Source: Archangium gephyra
GTDB lineage: Bacteria; Myxococcota; Myxococcia; Myxococcales; Myxococcaceae
Direction: 5' to 3'
NCBI RefSeq assembly: GCF_001027285.1
Contig: NZ_CP011509.1
Coordinates: 7,836,501 to 7,900,500, forward strand
Length of the DNA stretch: 64,000 nucleotides
Shown: one piece after another, positions 56,101 through 63,238 of the stretch
Numbering within the stretch: the stretch's first letter is position 1
Layout: every line of letters starts with the position of its first letter
Notes under the pieces: model-generated
Databases searched by the model: none
Told to the model about the DNA's origin: nothing
What the model saw: only the letters and a program-made list of their open reading frames with translations
Translations under genes and position numbers: made by a program

Positions 56101-56174
56101 AACAGGGCACAAAAAAGTGCCACGAGTCCCCGCAGGCGATTGCCGCGAGGACCCCGAATCGTGCGGATGCTCAT
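50130..56174 (-). CDS. Giant repeat lipoprotein (2014 aa, Ig-like/bacterial adhesin type)
   Basis: The largest protein in the window. Its N-terminus has a lipobox (ALLAC, Cys27), so it should be anchored in the outer membrane. About 35-220 is a domain of unknown type. About 225-320 resembles a PKD/REJ-like Ig fold (VANAGPDTPQTVFTGDVVQLDG, RPLTYRWSVLSRPAGS). Several diverged Big-type blocks of 85-95 residues follow (APAGGVTVTLSS, PAPAGGVTVQLTS, PAPAGGVTVDLWTD), to about residue 700. The remaining 1310 residues are six repeats of about 221 residues, up to the stop. Middle units contain CNRFC, CGSYC or CGSSC, so internal disulfides are likely. There is no catalytic motif. Probably a surface adhesin or structural protein. 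Confidence 0.88.
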   Translation of the reverse strand: MSIRTIRGPRGNRLRGLVALFCALLACTGDELPLGSTHTLDETGQVEAASRGLALAHFRGQVDVEHGTITFEAIEPPRSMPRWGSGVRQPRTEVAIAQDGVPGRGPPNTVELVPTRTATEREACGGLNRFCGEVTLRSFYAVPLHDVWVELDAMAPGTGFESYNSSTTVPPGLANRFGLWSYGDLEPQGGSNTARWGFNLPAGQRENFSFTGRVMATVTASDAPVANAGPDTPQTVFTGDVVQLDGRGSLDGQGRPLTYRWSVLSRPAGSIAPLLNANTATPTIETDLPGDYVLELIVNNGLEDSAPDTLTLTSVIRNTILVSSVNLRTSSSSTMTVTLGSPTGLSQQCVNLSSNDSLIATVPGSVCVGSRERSASFTVTTGTRTGTATITAFATNFLDGTGEVGVSHRRMSLSLPSPLVGLDRELEGTLTLTDPAPAGGVTVTLSSNANNVVSLVDPPGASLAFAAGESTRTFKVKGLAEGSATFTVQAVGYSNATVSVSVTASATLTIPGGVVVAPSQTLAFPVSLSTPAPAGGVTVQLTSAVPGVVQVTPSVFIPEGATTPSVQPTVTGVTLGTAGITAIAPGYAPDTRTVDVRLSMGFSPSSLSVLVDNTGSLVLSLSAPAPAGGVTVDLWTDNPARASVPGTVTFPAGESQATVTVTGVSAGTTTLRASGTGLNQVTASLTVNPAPFITLSANPHVGKDMQGTTGGSLGVAAPAGNLNVTLTSADPSRLLLATAAGAPGSASITVQVMAGATHLPAIYLYGLDSSGTVQLTATGTGYARATAAVTLNPSGFQFPTNITSITTASFSANTSLGISLVELDPVNRTVISSGALRPGVSVSVPVSSSDVTVGVMTPSPVVFNAGDSRNNTAFDPIGGGTATLLLTQPAGFMPPSTGTQLTATVTAPGMSLGGLTLGKDLQASLTGYLGTAAPAGGVPVTLTVSDPSKALLSTSATTVGSGSLTLNMTAGTTATSSFYVQALAGSGTVQLRMSAPGYTATTSTVTLAPSGVTLLYCNRFCDTSFGTTTLSANSPLLLSLGRLNATTLALEATQPLRPGAAPLVVNVTSSNPSVGTIVNSPAAFSTNQSSLSTAEFDPLSAGTSTLTIDTPAGFTRPSNNQQVTATVSMPTMSVSTLTLGKDLQATMTVGLDTAAPAGNAQVTVTVADPTRVRLSTSSDVLGGESLTFTVFAGTTHTPNIYVQALAGSGTVQFTASAPGYTSKTGTLTLVPSGVTMAKCGSYCESSFGTTTFAANTGLTLFMVRLKPGTLLSDGAQPLRPGVGPVSVSVTSSNPTVGTLTTSPVTFTTHQSTATTQFDPVNAGTSILTIGTPAGFSTPSDGQQVTATVTAPNLGLGDLTLGKDLQASTTVSLGAAAPSGGIPVTVTVADPSKAVLSTSATTLGGNSLTLNVAAGGYSTPDIHVQALAGSGTVQYTVSAPGYNSKTGTLTLVPSGVTMAKCGSYCDSSFGTTTFAANTGLTLFMVRLKPGTLLSDGAQPLRPGVGPVSVNVTSSNPTVGTLTTSPVIFTTNQSAATTQFDPANGGTSILSIGTPAGFSTPSDGQQVTATVTAPNLGLGDLTLGKDLQASTTVSLGAAAPAGGVPVTITVADPAKAVLSTSATTLGGNSLTFTLAAGTTQTPTIHVQALAGSGTVQYTASAPGYNSKTSTLTLVPSGVTLAKCGSSCDSSFGTTSVAANTWLTLYMVRLNADTLLSEGAQPLRPGVGPVSVNVTSSNPTVGTLTTSPVTFTTHQSTATTQFDPVNAGTSILAIDTPVGFSTPSDGQQVTATVTAPDLGLGDLTLGKDLEVSTTVSLGAAAPAGGVPVTITVADPAKAVLSSSAYTLGSGSLTFTLAAGATQTPAIHVQALAGSGTVQYTVSAPGYNSKTATLTLVPSGFVIAGFSTTGSFDTLVSASDTTLNVYPAALDPVTMNLQATQLLRPGLANVNVTVTSSNPSVGTLTLSPVVFNNGPDTPNYRTTSFHPVSVGTTTLVVTGPAGFSQASNNNHITARVTQ
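50133..54084 (-). repeat. Six tandem repeats of about 663 bp inside the giant lipoprotein gene
   Basis: The same anchor (GCACCGTSCCGCTG) falls at 50552, 51215, 51878, 52541, 53207 and 53855, giving spacings of 663, 663, 663, 666 and 648 bp. The copies around 50.5-52.5 kb are nearly identical in DNA, and they diverge toward the N-terminal end of the protein (54 kb). Outer limits are approximate. Nearly identical long repeats favour copy-number change by recombination and can mislead assembly. Confidence 0.9.
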
Positions 56175-56287
56175 GCCATTCCCCCTCTAAAGTGAATCGG
56201 CGCGGGGCGACTAGCACGATTCGCTAGAGAGGGAAAGCAACGCCCGCCAACGCAAGACCCCCTCGAATTTCCGGCCGAGCGCGCGGC

Positions 56288-59200
56288 TCATCCAGGCCTG
56301 GCGGCCTTGAGCCATTTCATCCACCGGAGCAACAGACCGGATGACGTGTCCGCGTAGGCGGCTGCCGCCTGGATTCGCACGTCCACCTCCGTGCCACCCT
56401 CCGGCGCATTGCTTATCCGCAGTGCGCCACCCAGGCGCCGGGCTCGCTCGAACATGCCCTTGATGCCATAGCGGCCCGGCTTGCCGTCATGGTTGGAATA
56501 GAGGGGATCCAGGCCCGTGCCGTCATCCTTCACGCACAGGCTCAAACGGTGCTCCTCATAGGCCAGGGACACGGCGATGGACCGGGCCTTCGCGTGGCGT
56601 ACCGCGTTGGCCATCGCCTCCCGGGCGATCATGAGCAACTCGTCGCGGACGGCGGCGCGCAGCGGCCGTTCATCGCCCGTGACGGAGACGTCGATGAGGA
56701 GCTTTTCGTCCGCCAGTTCCCACGCCGCACGAGTGAGCGCCATGCCGAGCGGCCCGTCGGTCTCGCGCAGATCGGAGACCCGGTCGCGCGCGGCGGCGAT
56801 CAGGCCCTCGGCCTTCACGATCGCGCGCTCCATCTCTTCGTTGAGTCTGGGTTCGGCGATGCGCCTGGCCACGCTGTCGAACTGAAGCACCAGGCCTTGC
56901 ACTCCCTGCAGCAGCGTGTCGTGCAGTTCCCGGGCAATCCGCTCCCGTTCGCGGTGGCGCTCTTCCAGCCGCAGTTGGACCTGGTTTTCGATGACGCGGG
57001 CCCGCATCCGGTACGCGCTCCAGGCAATGGCCAACAGGGCGAGCACGCAGGCCACGGCGAAAGTCTTCGTCTGGACCAGGGTGGGCTCGATGGTGAAGTC
57101 CAGCGTGGCGCCGGTTTCGTCCCATACGCCGTCACCGTTGGAGGAGACCACGCGGAAACGATAGCGGCCGTGGGTGAGATGGGCGTAGGTCGCCTCACGC
57201 AGCGCTCCGCCGTCGTGCCACTCGCCGTCCACTCCCTCCATCCGATAGCGGAACCGTGCCCGGTCCGCCGCCGCGAGCGTGACCGCGGTGTAGCGCAGCG
57301 TCACGCTGTGGGTGCCTTCCGGCAGCTGCAGGTCGTCCCCCGCGAGATAGGTGCGATCGCCGGCCCGCACGCTCTGAATCTCGGTCCGGGGCGGGCGCTC
57401 GTTCTTGAGCAACGCGGCCGGATCCAGCCACGCGACGCCACCGTTGGTCGCGAACCACAACCGGCCACGCTGATCCCGCACCGCCGTGGGAACCGGACCC
57501 GCCTGCAAGGCAATGCCGGGCAGCCCGTCGCGCCAGTCGAACAGGCGGTAGTTCAGCGCTCCGCCAGGCTGCGAGAACATCCCGTCGATGTCGCCGGCCT
57601 TCACCTGGACCACGCCCCGCCCGCCGTTCATCCACAGGTCCCCGTCCAGCGACTCGATGATTCCAGTGATGTGACCGAAGGCGAGGTCGCGGCTCTCCAG
57701 AATCGTCGCGAAGCGCTGGCCGTCGAAACGCGCGACCCCGTTTTCACCGGCGACCCACAGGTTCTTCCCGGTCGCGTGGACCGTGGTCGCGCGGCCGATC
57801 GCCAACCCATCGCCCACGCCATACCGGGTCGCGTGACCGCCGGACCACCGGACCACTTCGTCCTCGAACGCCAGCCAGACCTCGTTGCCAGGGCCGAACG
57901 CCATGGCATTGGGGGCGGGGCTGTCGCCGAACCGTCTTTCGGGCTGGATGCCCTCGGGGGTGGCGACGAAGATCCCGTGGCCGAGGATCGACAGCCACAT
58001 GCCGTCCTGGCCATTCGGCATGAAGGCCATCACCTGCGACTGAGCGGTGCCGGCGGGGAAGTCGAACTTCCGCAGCGTGTCCCCCTCGCGCCGGAACACC
58101 CCCCGTCTGTCGAACCACCACAGCGCGCCATCCGCGGCCGTGATGGCCCAGCGGTTCGGCACCGGACCGTCGTAGGCGCGAGGTGGAGCGGGCGGGTCCA
58201 CCACCAGCGCGGTCCGCTGATTGCCCACCATCACCCCGGTATCCAGAACCGCGAGCGAGAAGCCCCCTTGAGACACCGACGACAGCTCGGGGATGTCCTG
58301 CAGGCGCTTCTTCTGGAAACCCACCAGCCCGGCGTTCGTGCCCACCCACACCGTGCCCTCGGTGTCCTCGATCACCGGCACCAGCACCGAGGAGGCCAGT
58401 CCATCGGCCCGCTCGAACTTCTCCAACGGATCCGAGGGGCTCAGGCCGCGTCCGGTCGGAATGCTGGCCGGGGAGGACAACCGCCAGATGCCGGACCCCC
58501 AGATGGTGAGCCAGAGGCTGCCGTCGCGGGCGAACAGCATCTGCTTGGCCCGTGCGAAGGCAGGCGCGCCCGCCGTCGGCACGGAAGGCGCGGGTGCGGT
58601 GACTGGCGGGACGGACCGGGCATGGTCCGGCAGAGGACGCGTCCCCTGGAGATCATCGCTCAGCCAGAGCCGGCCGGCAGGGTCCTCCGCGAGCACGGCG
58701 TCCCGGGAGATCGTTTCTCCCGTGTCCTGGAACCGCCGCTCCCCCGGACGGAGGAAGAACAGCCGGCGTGGCGTGCAAACCCAGAGCACGCCGCGCCGAT
58801 CGACGTAGACGTACTCCGCGGCGCCGTCGTCGTAGCCCCATTCCCGGCCCACCACCTGCCATTGCCCCGCCTCGAACCTGGCCAACCCGCCCGCGGCGGC
58901 GGCCCAGAGCGCGCCGTCCGGGGTGCTGGCGAACCTCAGCACACGGCCGGGCGGCATTCCCTCGCGGGGGCCAAAGACGGTGGCGCGGCCCTCACTCAGT
59001 CGCGCCGCGCCTCCGGCGAAGAAACCCAGCCAGATGTCGCCGTTGGGCAGCACCTTCAACGCGTTGATGTTGGAGGACGGCAGCCGCTGCCCCTCCCGCA
59101 GCGGATAGCGGTCGAAGCGGACCCCATCGAACCGATAGAGGCCCATGCCGGTGCCGAGCCAGAGGTATCCCGTGGGCGACTGCTCCAGCGTCCAGATGTC

Positions 59201-59332
59201 GGCGGGCGCGCCCTCGGTCACCGAGTACGAGGTGTAGGCGTAGGGGTCGAGGGACGTGGCCGAGGCGTCACAGGGGCGCAGCGCAGCGGCCAGTGCGAGC
59301 AGGAGGATGAAGAGGGACGGCCGGAGACACAT
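56288..59332 (-). CDS. Two-component-propeller sensor histidine kinase (HisKA_3 type)
   Basis: 1014 residues. A signal peptide (MCLRPSLFILLLALAAALRPC) is followed by about 650 residues of Reg_prop-like repeats (TGYLWLGTGMGLYRFDG, NGDIWLGFFAG, EGTVWVGTNAGLVGF, RGRLWFATNGGVAWLDP). Then come a Y_Y_Y-like Ig domain (RARFRYRMEGVDGEWHD), one membrane helix (TKTFAVACVLALLAIAW) and a NarL-class kinase core with His804 in RERIARELHDTLLQGVQ. The ATPase site includes EAMANAVRHAKA, DDGTGLD and YGIKGMFERAR. The propeller probably binds a periplasmic ligand. ATG 59332 is chosen because it gives the signal peptide directly. No response regulator is adjacent. Confidence 0.92.
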   Translation of the reverse strand: MCLRPSLFILLLALAAALRPCDASATSLDPYAYTSYSVTEGAPADIWTLEQSPTGYLWLGTGMGLYRFDGVRFDRYPLREGQRLPSSNINALKVLPNGDIWLGFFAGGAARLSEGRATVFGPREGMPPGRVLRFASTPDGALWAAAAGGLARFEAGQWQVVGREWGYDDGAAEYVYVDRRGVLWVCTPRRLFFLRPGERRFQDTGETISRDAVLAEDPAGRLWLSDDLQGTRPLPDHARSVPPVTAPAPSVPTAGAPAFARAKQMLFARDGSLWLTIWGSGIWRLSSPASIPTGRGLSPSDPLEKFERADGLASSVLVPVIEDTEGTVWVGTNAGLVGFQKKRLQDIPELSSVSQGGFSLAVLDTGVMVGNQRTALVVDPPAPPRAYDGPVPNRWAITAADGALWWFDRRGVFRREGDTLRKFDFPAGTAQSQVMAFMPNGQDGMWLSILGHGIFVATPEGIQPERRFGDSPAPNAMAFGPGNEVWLAFEDEVVRWSGGHATRYGVGDGLAIGRATTVHATGKNLWVAGENGVARFDGQRFATILESRDLAFGHITGIIESLDGDLWMNGGRGVVQVKAGDIDGMFSQPGGALNYRLFDWRDGLPGIALQAGPVPTAVRDQRGRLWFATNGGVAWLDPAALLKNERPPRTEIQSVRAGDRTYLAGDDLQLPEGTHSVTLRYTAVTLAAADRARFRYRMEGVDGEWHDGGALREATYAHLTHGRYRFRVVSSNGDGVWDETGATLDFTIEPTLVQTKTFAVACVLALLAIAWSAYRMRARVIENQVQLRLEERHRERERIARELHDTLLQGVQGLVLQFDSVARRIAEPRLNEEMERAIVKAEGLIAAARDRVSDLRETDGPLGMALTRAAWELADEKLLIDVSVTGDERPLRAAVRDELLMIAREAMANAVRHAKARSIAVSLAYEEHRLSLCVKDDGTGLDPLYSNHDGKPGRYGIKGMFERARRLGGALRISNAPEGGTEVDVRIQAAAAYADTSSGLLLRWMKWLKAARPG

Positions 59333-59411
59333 GGAAGCTCGGGGAGGCGGCCAAGTATGGCCGATCGCGCACGGTGCTTCCATTCAGGAGCGGCCCGGTC
59401 CCCCTGCCAGG

Positions 59412-59519
59412 AAGAAAGACCCTGACAAGGTCATTCCGGAAGAGTTGCTGAAGTTCCCCGCGGGCAGCTTTGCCTATCCGATCGGCTCGGTGGACAATGC
59501 CCGCTCGCTGGGGAGCTGA
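59412..59519 (+). pseudogene. Possible 3' remnant of a lost gene
   Basis: A 35-codon open stretch ends in TGA just 3 bp before the ATG of the next gene. It encodes KKDPDKVIPEELLKFPAGS, then FAYPIGSVDNARSLGS. Its composition is protein-like and unlike the GC-driven noise around it, and no proper start precedes it. It may be the tail of a gene truncated when the sensor kinase region was inserted, or chance. I do not recognise the family. Confidence 0.25.
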
Positions 59520-59522
59520 CAC

Positions 59523-60737
59523 ATGTTCCGAATCGCCTGGGGGGAGCTCTTCATGCTCCTCAACCCGCTGTGGGCCCCGTTCATCCTCTTCCTCCTGGGC
59601 CAGCGGCGCCGCCGCGCCTGGGTGAACGCCGCCGCCCAGCAGCTCGGGGGCACGGCCCAGGACGCGCGCCGCGTGACCGGGACGTCCGCTGGCATCCCCT
59701 GGGAGCTGGTGCTCACCCACACCCCGTTCCCCGCGCGTCCCTCCTGGCACCTCACCTTCCCGTCCGTCACCTCCACGGACCTCGTGCTGCGCGCCGAGAC
59801 GTCCTCGGATCAGAAGTGGAAGAAGCGGGGCTTCATCGCCGAGTTGACCACCGGAGATGAGACCTTCGACGCGCGGCACCTCCTGCTGTGCTCGGACCCC
59901 GAGGCCGCCGCGCGCCTGCTGGGCCACGAGCCACTGCGCCAGGCCATCGCCGCGCTCCCGCTGGAAGAGGACACGAATCCGGCGGCTCCCGGTCCGAAGG
60001 GGCACGTCGCCTGGGTCCAGGCCGGACAGGGCCTGGAGGCGGAGTTGGATCTGCACCGCGTGGACGAGACCGAATTCCCTGCGCGTCTCGCCGCCTTCTT
60101 CCAGCAACTCCACACGCTGGGGAAGACGTTGCAGGGGACCCCCCGTCGCGGCACGCCCGGTCCGCTGCGGCCTCGGGTGCTCGACACCAACGCCGAGCTG
60201 CGCGTCACCACCACCCTGGCGATGCTGTCCCTGCCGGTGGGCTTCACCCTGTTGGGAGTGCTGCGGGTGCTGACCGGGAACGCCTCCTTCCCGCTGGGAC
60301 TGCTCACGAGCTGGCTGCTCGGGCTCGCCGTTGGCGCGCTGCCAGGCCTGGGCTTGCTGTGGGCCTCGCGCGGCCAGCACAGCTTCTACCGGCGCGCCTG
60401 GCAGGTCCCGTGCCTCGCCATCCTCGGCGGCGTGCTGCTCCCCCTCCTCCTCACCTGCCTCAACACCCTGCCCTCTGGTGCCGTCGTCGAGGAGCTCCGG
60501 GTGAAGGTCCTCGGCTCGTCCCCCGATGACCTGGGGGGCGTCAAATACTGGGAGCTGGAGCTGGAAGGCCTCGGCACGGTGGGCCTGCCCTACGACTTCG
60601 GACAGACCATTCCCCGCGGCTCCGAGGTCCAGGTGCTCGTCACCACCGGACTCCTGGGCTCTCCGCGCGTGCTCGACCTCGAGCCCGCGCCAGCCCCGGC
60701 CCGTTCTCCCGCCGTGGCTGGCGACGGAGCGCCCTGA
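59523..60737 (+). CDS. Membrane protein of unknown function
   Basis: 404 residues. One hydrophobic helix lies near the N-terminus (ELFMLLNPLWAPFILFLLG). A soluble domain of about 180 residues is followed by three membrane segments (about 230-250: LAMLSLPVGFTLLGVLRVL; 260-285; 300-320: CLAILGGVLLPLLLTCL) and a soluble tail. No family is recognised. It converges with the acetyltransferase gene with only 3 bp between stop codons. Its ATG follows a possible gene remnant. Confidence 0.65.
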   Translation: MFRIAWGELFMLLNPLWAPFILFLLGQRRRRAWVNAAAQQLGGTAQDARRVTGTSAGIPWELVLTHTPFPARPSWHLTFPSVTSTDLVLRAETSSDQKWKKRGFIAELTTGDETFDARHLLLCSDPEAAARLLGHEPLRQAIAALPLEEDTNPAAPGPKGHVAWVQAGQGLEAELDLHRVDETEFPARLAAFFQQLHTLGKTLQGTPRRGTPGPLRPRVLDTNAELRVTTTLAMLSLPVGFTLLGVLRVLTGNASFPLGLLTSWLLGLAVGALPGLGLLWASRGQHSFYRRAWQVPCLAILGGVLLPLLLTCLNTLPSGAVVEELRVKVLGSSPDDLGGVKYWELELEGLGTVGLPYDFGQTIPRGSEVQVLVTTGLLGSPRVLDLEPAPAPARSPAVAGDGAP

Positions 60738-60740
60738 CGC

Positions 60741-61952
60741 TCAGCCGCGGACCGCCGAGAGCCTGCGCCTCAAGCGGCGCACGCGCTCGACCATGTCCTG
60801 CGGCAGCACGCGCTTGGCCACCTCGCGCACCTGCTTCATGGCCTCCTCGCGCCGCACCAGCCACTCCCCTCCCCCACCGGGTGAGAGCACGCGCACGGAC
60901 ACCGTGCGCCGCTGCTGCGTCGTCCAGTCGGACTTGTAGGACTCGGTGCCTCGCAGGAAGTCGTACTCGCTGAACCCCGCCTCGATGGCGTCCTTGAACG
61001 TCTCGCCCACCAGCACCAGGCCCACGCTCCGGTTGCGCCACGCCGGATCATAGCCGGACTGGAAGTAGATGAACGCGTCCCGGTGGAGGATGCCGTACAC
61101 CGAGGCCACCGCCTGGCCTCCCACCTTCATCGTGTACAGGCGCAGCCGCCCCCGCTCGGCGAGCAGTTGCGTCGCGTCCCGGTGGAAGGACTCGACTCCA
61201 CTGCCGCGAATGCCCTGCGAGCCTCCGTCCGACTCCCACCGCGCCGAGTGCAGCCGGAAGAAGTCCGTCAGCGGCCCCGCCAGCGCCCCCGGCGCCTCCG
61301 TCTTCTCGATGCGGTAGCCCTCCTGCTTCTCCAGCCACTTCTTGCGCCGCAGGAAGTTGTCCCGCCGGCTCGTACGCCTCAGGAAGCCGTCGAAGGTCTC
61401 CCCCTTCGACAGCGACTCGTACGGGCACACGTACCGCGTGGACATCCGCAGGTCCGCCCGGTGCTTCTCGAACGTCTCCCGCAGCACCCGCACCGTCACC
61501 GAGTCCTCGCGCAGGTCCGTCAGATCCAGCACGTCCCACTGATCCCTCAGCTCCCACAGGGCCTCGGCGAAGACGCGCGCCACTTCCTCCTCGCGCCCTC
61601 TGCGCGCGACCACGTCCAGGTAGTCGCTGCCCACGTGCGTCTCGCCCAGGAACGCCAGCCGCCTCACCGGCCTCCCGAGCACCCACTGGTACTCGAAGCC
61701 CAGCGGCATCAGCCCCACCAGCGCCCCCGTCCGATCCTTCGCCTGCAACACGAAGGGCTTGCGGTCCGCGCCGATCCGCCGGCACCACGGGTACAGCCAC
61801 TCCCACGCGTTGAACGGGCCCGCGTTGCTCGCGTCCAGCAGGTCGCTCCAGGCGCCTCGCAGCCCCGCCAGCTGGGACAGCTCCCGTACGGTGCCCACCT
61901 CCAGCCACTGCGCGGGGCTCGGCGTGGGTGACAGTTCCGCTTCGTGAATCAC
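60741..61952 (-). CDS. FemAB/GNAT-type acyl- or aminoacyltransferase
   Basis: 403 residues from a GTG. The C-terminal half contains a GNAT-like fold typical of FemAB/BioF2-type proteins: LRLYTMKVGGQAVASVYGIL, AFIYFQSGYDPAWRNRSVGLVLVGETFKDAIEAG, YDFLRGTESYKSDW. Such proteins often sit in extracellular-polysaccharide or lipopolysaccharide clusters. It is the last of three same-strand genes with a DegT-type aminotransferase and another FemAB-like protein, all presumably in one polysaccharide pathway. A REP-like element separates it from the aminotransferase gene. Confidence 0.82.
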   Translation of the reverse strand: MIHEAELSPTPSPAQWLEVGTVRELSQLAGLRGAWSDLLDASNAGPFNAWEWLYPWCRRIGADRKPFVLQAKDRTGALVGLMPLGFEYQWVLGRPVRRLAFLGETHVGSDYLDVVARRGREEEVARVFAEALWELRDQWDVLDLTDLREDSVTVRVLRETFEKHRADLRMSTRYVCPYESLSKGETFDGFLRRTSRRDNFLRRKKWLEKQEGYRIEKTEAPGALAGPLTDFFRLHSARWESDGGSQGIRGSGVESFHRDATQLLAERGRLRLYTMKVGGQAVASVYGILHRDAFIYFQSGYDPAWRNRSVGLVLVGETFKDAIEAGFSEYDFLRGTESYKSDWTTQQRRTVSVRVLSPGGGGEWLVRREEAMKQVREVAKRVLPQDMVERVRRLRRRLSAVRG

Positions 61953-61976
61953 GGTGTTGACCTCGTGTCTCGAAAT

Positions 61977-62010
61977 ACCCTCACCCCGACCCTCTCCCGG
62001 GGGGAGAGGG
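61977..62010. repeat. REP-like dispersed palindrome, copy 2
   Basis: ACCCTCACCC-CGA-CCCTCTCCC-GGG-GGGAGAGGG, the same 34-nt plan as at 39991-40024. It is intergenic, between two polysaccharide-cluster genes. Confidence 0.75.
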
Positions 62011-62062
62011 AGGGGATTCAGCCTGGGACTTCAGGGAGCCGGGCTCCGATCAGGAGCCCCGC

Positions 62063-63238
62063 TCAGCCCGCGTGCTTGCGCGTGCGCCGGTCCTGCGTCA
62101 GCGCTCCCCGCACCACCAGCGCCACCTCCGCCATCACCTCTGGCGAGAGATCCTGGTGGCACGGAATCTCCACGATGCTCCGCCTCAGCTGCATCACCTC
62201 GGGGAACGCCGAGGCGTCGCACGCCGGGTGCATGTGCCTCCAGAAATCGATGGCCTCGATTCCCCGCGCGTGCAGCCTCGCCAGCACCTCCGCCTTGTCC
62301 TCCACCACCAGCGGGTAGAAGAGCGGGCTCACCCCCGCCGGCAGCTGGTTGAACAGCGGCGGCGACACGTCCCGCAGCCGTCCCAGCAGGAAGAAGTAGT
62401 TGCGCCGCCGCCGCTCGACGATCGCCTCCAGATCCTGCGCCTGGGCGATCCGCCTCGCGAACGGGCTCATCCCCAGGTCCACATGCCGCCTGTCGAAGTG
62501 CTGCGTGCCCGTGGCCACCCGCTGGATGTCCGCCGCCTTCACCGCGCCCTTGCCCAGGCTCCGGATGAAGCTGCGCACCCCGCGGCCGAAGCGGCCCCCG
62601 CGCAGCTCCAGGTTCTGCAGCAGCGCGGAGAGCGTATGGCTCAGCGTGGACGTGATGGGCGGCGTGGGCGGCTCGGGCAGGCTGTACTGCCTCGGGCCGT
62701 TGACGACGAGCGCCCCGCCATGCGGCAGCGGCAGCGTCTTGTACAGGCAGAAGATGCCGATGTCCCCCGTCGTCCCCAGCGGCACCGAGCCGTCCGCGCT
62801 CAGCAACGACAGCGCGCAGTCCTCGATGAGCGGCAGGCCATGCTTGTCCGCGATCCGCCGCATCTCCTCGGCCGGGCCGGGGAAGCCCGCGTAGTGCGTG
62901 AGGTAGAGGGCCTTCGTGTTCGGCCCGATGCGCCGCTCCACGTCCTCCACGTCCACGTCCCAGCGGCTGCCCACCCGGTAGAAGCGCGGCGTGGCCCCGG
63001 CGTCCGCCACCGCCTCCACCTCCACACCGTGGTGGTAGGCCGGCATCAGCACCTCGCCCTTGTCCAACCCCAGCATCTTCACCGTCAGCCAGACGGCGTT
63101 GCGGGCGAAGTAGAACCAGCGGACGTTGGGCGCGCTGAAGGGCATGAAGCCGCTCGGCTCACCACGGCCCAGCAGCATGCCCGGCCACAACGTCGGCAGG
63201 GCGGGAACGAACAACCGCGTCGAGTTCAGCGCTTCCAT
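62063..63238 (-). CDS. DegT/DnrJ/EryC1/StrS-type aminotransferase
   Basis: 391 residues, PLP-dependent fold. Seen are LMPAYHHGVEVEAVADAGATPRFY and VDVEDVERRIGPNTKALYLTHYAG (cofactor region), LPLIEDCALSLLSADGSVPLGTTGD, and the PLP-lysine segment IFCLYKTLPLPHGGALVV. These enzymes make amino sugars by transamination of keto-sugar nucleotides. The sequence is somewhat divergent from standard sugar aminotransferases, so the substrate is open. Its start overlaps the end of the upstream FemAB-like gene by 13 bp, showing one operon. Confidence 0.83.
   Translation of the reverse strand: MEALNSTRLFVPALPTLWPGMLLGRGEPSGFMPFSAPNVRWFYFARNAVWLTVKMLGLDKGEVLMPAYHHGVEVEAVADAGATPRFYRVGSRWDVDVEDVERRIGPNTKALYLTHYAGFPGPAEEMRRIADKHGLPLIEDCALSLLSADGSVPLGTTGDIGIFCLYKTLPLPHGGALVVNGPRQYSLPEPPTPPITSTLSHTLSALLQNLELRGGRFGRGVRSFIRSLGKGAVKAADIQRVATGTQHFDRRHVDLGMSPFARRIAQAQDLEAIVERRRRNYFFLLGRLRDVSPPLFNQLPAGVSPLFYPLVVEDKAEVLARLHARGIEAIDFWRHMHPACDASAFPEVMQLRRSIVEIPCHQDLSPEVMAEVALVVRGALTQDRRTRKHAG

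Noticed and set aside
49821-56195. A 2124-codon open frame on the plus strand antisense to the giant lipoprotein gene
   Set aside because: It is rich in Arg, Gly, His and Ala with no domain, mirrors the repeats of the opposite gene, and overlaps the toxin gene. High GC in third codon positions keeps such antisense frames open.
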